Part shown: in pieces, positions 62,606-64,000 of the stretch
Layout: each line of letters begins with the position of its first letter
Numbering within the stretch: position 1 is the first letter of the stretch
The notes under the pieces: generated by a model
Seen by the model: the letters and a program-made list of their open reading frames with translations, nothing else
Databases searched by the model: none
Told to the model about the DNA's origin: nothing
Source of the DNA: Parapristionchus giblindavisi
Taxonomy: Eukaryota; Nematoda; Chromadorea; Rhabditida; Diplogasteridae
Direction of reading: 5' to 3'
Length of the DNA: 64,000 nt
NCBI GenBank assembly: GCA_943737045.1
Contig: CALSFV010000016.1
Span: forward strand, 857,001 to 921,000
Position numbers and translations under genes: made by a program

Positions 62606-64000
62606 ATCTAACTCACCAAGTAATCAATCAATAATCATAACCAATCAATATTCAATCAACCAACAGAGATTTGCAACACGGAGTCGAGCCGTAATATAGT
62701 ATTGAGTGAACGATAAAGGGTGGAAAGATCGATGGAGTTAAATGGGATTGATTGCTTTTGACTGATAAGAAGTATAGGCACTTTTACGACCTGGTCCTAG
62801 ATGACGAAGGGAGGGGCCATATAGATAGTGACAATAAATGAATATACTTCAAAGGTACAAATCGTAGTTTGCATGCACGTTAAAGTTAAATGTTAAGAGG
62901 CATGTTCCCTAAGACTAGATCATATTCGACCACCCCCGGACACGTGCGCTAGCAATGGGAACTGGGGGTCCATACTTGGGTGTTAGGAGTGTCACCGGCC
63001 CTTATTACACAAAACAGCAGAAATTTCCTGTTTGTGCCCTCAGGCTATTAGAAAAATTAATTTAAGTGCAAAAACGTTTAAAAATCATAATTTCTCAAAT
63101 TGTTGAGATAAATTCCAAATATCATTTGCGATGCGTCTGGGGTGCACAGAGCTTGCTAATTGACTATTAGCATCGAATGTGCGTTGACTCCTAAACCACT
63201 TTTTTGAATCAAAATTTTTGTTTTTTCGGACATATTATCGCTTGTTGTAGATTGCTGCAAAGATTTCCGACCAGGTATTGTAGCCTAAGCAATTCTGCAT
63301 TGATTTCACTTAAAACCGGGTTCTTCCCGTTAGACCATCTTGCCGAAATTTTCGCTCGAATTTCCGTCATCGATGGTTTTCCCGAACAAATGTATTTTCC
63401 AAACGTATTTTCCAGACTATTGGTGCGGAATTGTGGTGTTCACAAAGTTTCGAGGTGAGACGAGTAAAATGACACAAGAAGCCCATCACTTGGATCACTT
63501 TGAAAATTTCGATTTTCATGACCCCGGGGTCATGGTCTGAAAATTTCAAAATTTCTCAAGTTCGAAATGTTTTCATTTATGTGACCTATTGTGAAGTACT
63601 AATGATGTGAATAATATTCAGCCAATGCTCAATGGCTGATCTCTCCTTTCAACCATTTTTTTGAAAATTTTCATTCTGATTGCGTGCGAAAAATCAGAAT
63701 TGTGTTTGAATCAGTTTCCAACTTGCTTTCTGTAACATTCTGTCACAGTACTTTACAATATACATAATCAATATGAAAATAGTTCATTTTCGAAAATTCA
63801 GAAAATTAAATTTGAGATCCTACTTTCACGGTAATTTTTTAAAATATTGCAGTTTTTGACTCGAATGCTGCGACAATGAGCAAATGACAATGACAATGTG
63901 ATGTTTCATGATGAGTAAACATATTAGAACTGAAATCCCGGCATTCGGCTCACTTTTGAAAAAATCGATTTCCATGACCCCGGGGTCATGGCAAAAAAAA
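62606..64000. other. Upstream flank of POFUT1, no gene seen
   Basis: AT-rich. Two 18-bp perfect palindromes CATGACCCCGGGGTCATG at 63517-63534 and 63973-63990, each preceded by a TCGATTT-type sequence. No further exon or promoter could be supported. Confidence 0.5.

Overview
This window is animal genomic DNA: spliced genes with GC-rich exons sit in AT-rich introns packed with small transposons and tandem repeats. Short introns, acceptors ending in -cag with little polypyrimidine tract, and dispersed TACGGTA/TACCGTA and ATCAATCAATAA motifs suggest a nematode, probably rhabditid. That assignment is inference. No sequence search was possible, so family names come from recognising conserved protein segments after joining exons by hand and checking splice phase.

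Layout. (1) 1-20241, minus strand: the first 22 coding exons (about 665 codons) of a USP9X/fat facets-type deubiquitinase; the gene runs off the left edge before its catalytic domain. One intron (6474-11475) is almost entirely a ~4.8 kb tandem array of about 60 units. Another intron holds a small plus-strand gene (4884-5894). (2) 20242-26003: repeats, then a plus-strand 92-residue membrane protein gene (24843-26003). (3) 26004-41317: a segmental duplication carrying two copies of a four-exon acidic/basic nuclear-type protein (30168-32577 and 40055-41317), separated by local repeats and a ~3 kb palindrome (35190-38160). A LINE fragment lies at 28236-28685. (4) 41318-49788: gene-poor repeats. 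(5) 49789-51067: a SURF2-like gene, minus strand. (6) 51594-62605: a complete 13-exon POFUT1 (protein O-fucosyltransferase 1) gene, minus strand, 395 codons, with a compositionally odd intronless ORF in one intron. (7) 62606-64000: nothing recognisable as coding.

The strongest unusual signal is in the USP9X/faf gene. The 79-81 bp repeat unit filling its large intron contains the last 29 bases of the upstream exon (coding for the conserved NLHNISYVDR segment), the 5' splice site and the start of the intron. The intron is therefore a roughly 60-fold tandem amplification of an exon-intron boundary. Three other genes here (SURF2-like, POFUT1 and the acidic/basic gene) also carry an extra copy of one of their own splice boundaries inside an intron, so this may be a recurrent process in this genome.

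Mobile elements are numerous. Two short inverted-repeat families have exact or near-exact 8-bp target duplications (hAT-like): one with ends CATAGGTCGAA and an internal ~40 bp satellite of variable length, the other with ends CATACATTTTCG. Several larger fold-backs are present; one of them (54357-56387) is nested in a CATACATTTTCG element and carries a frameshifted protein gene.
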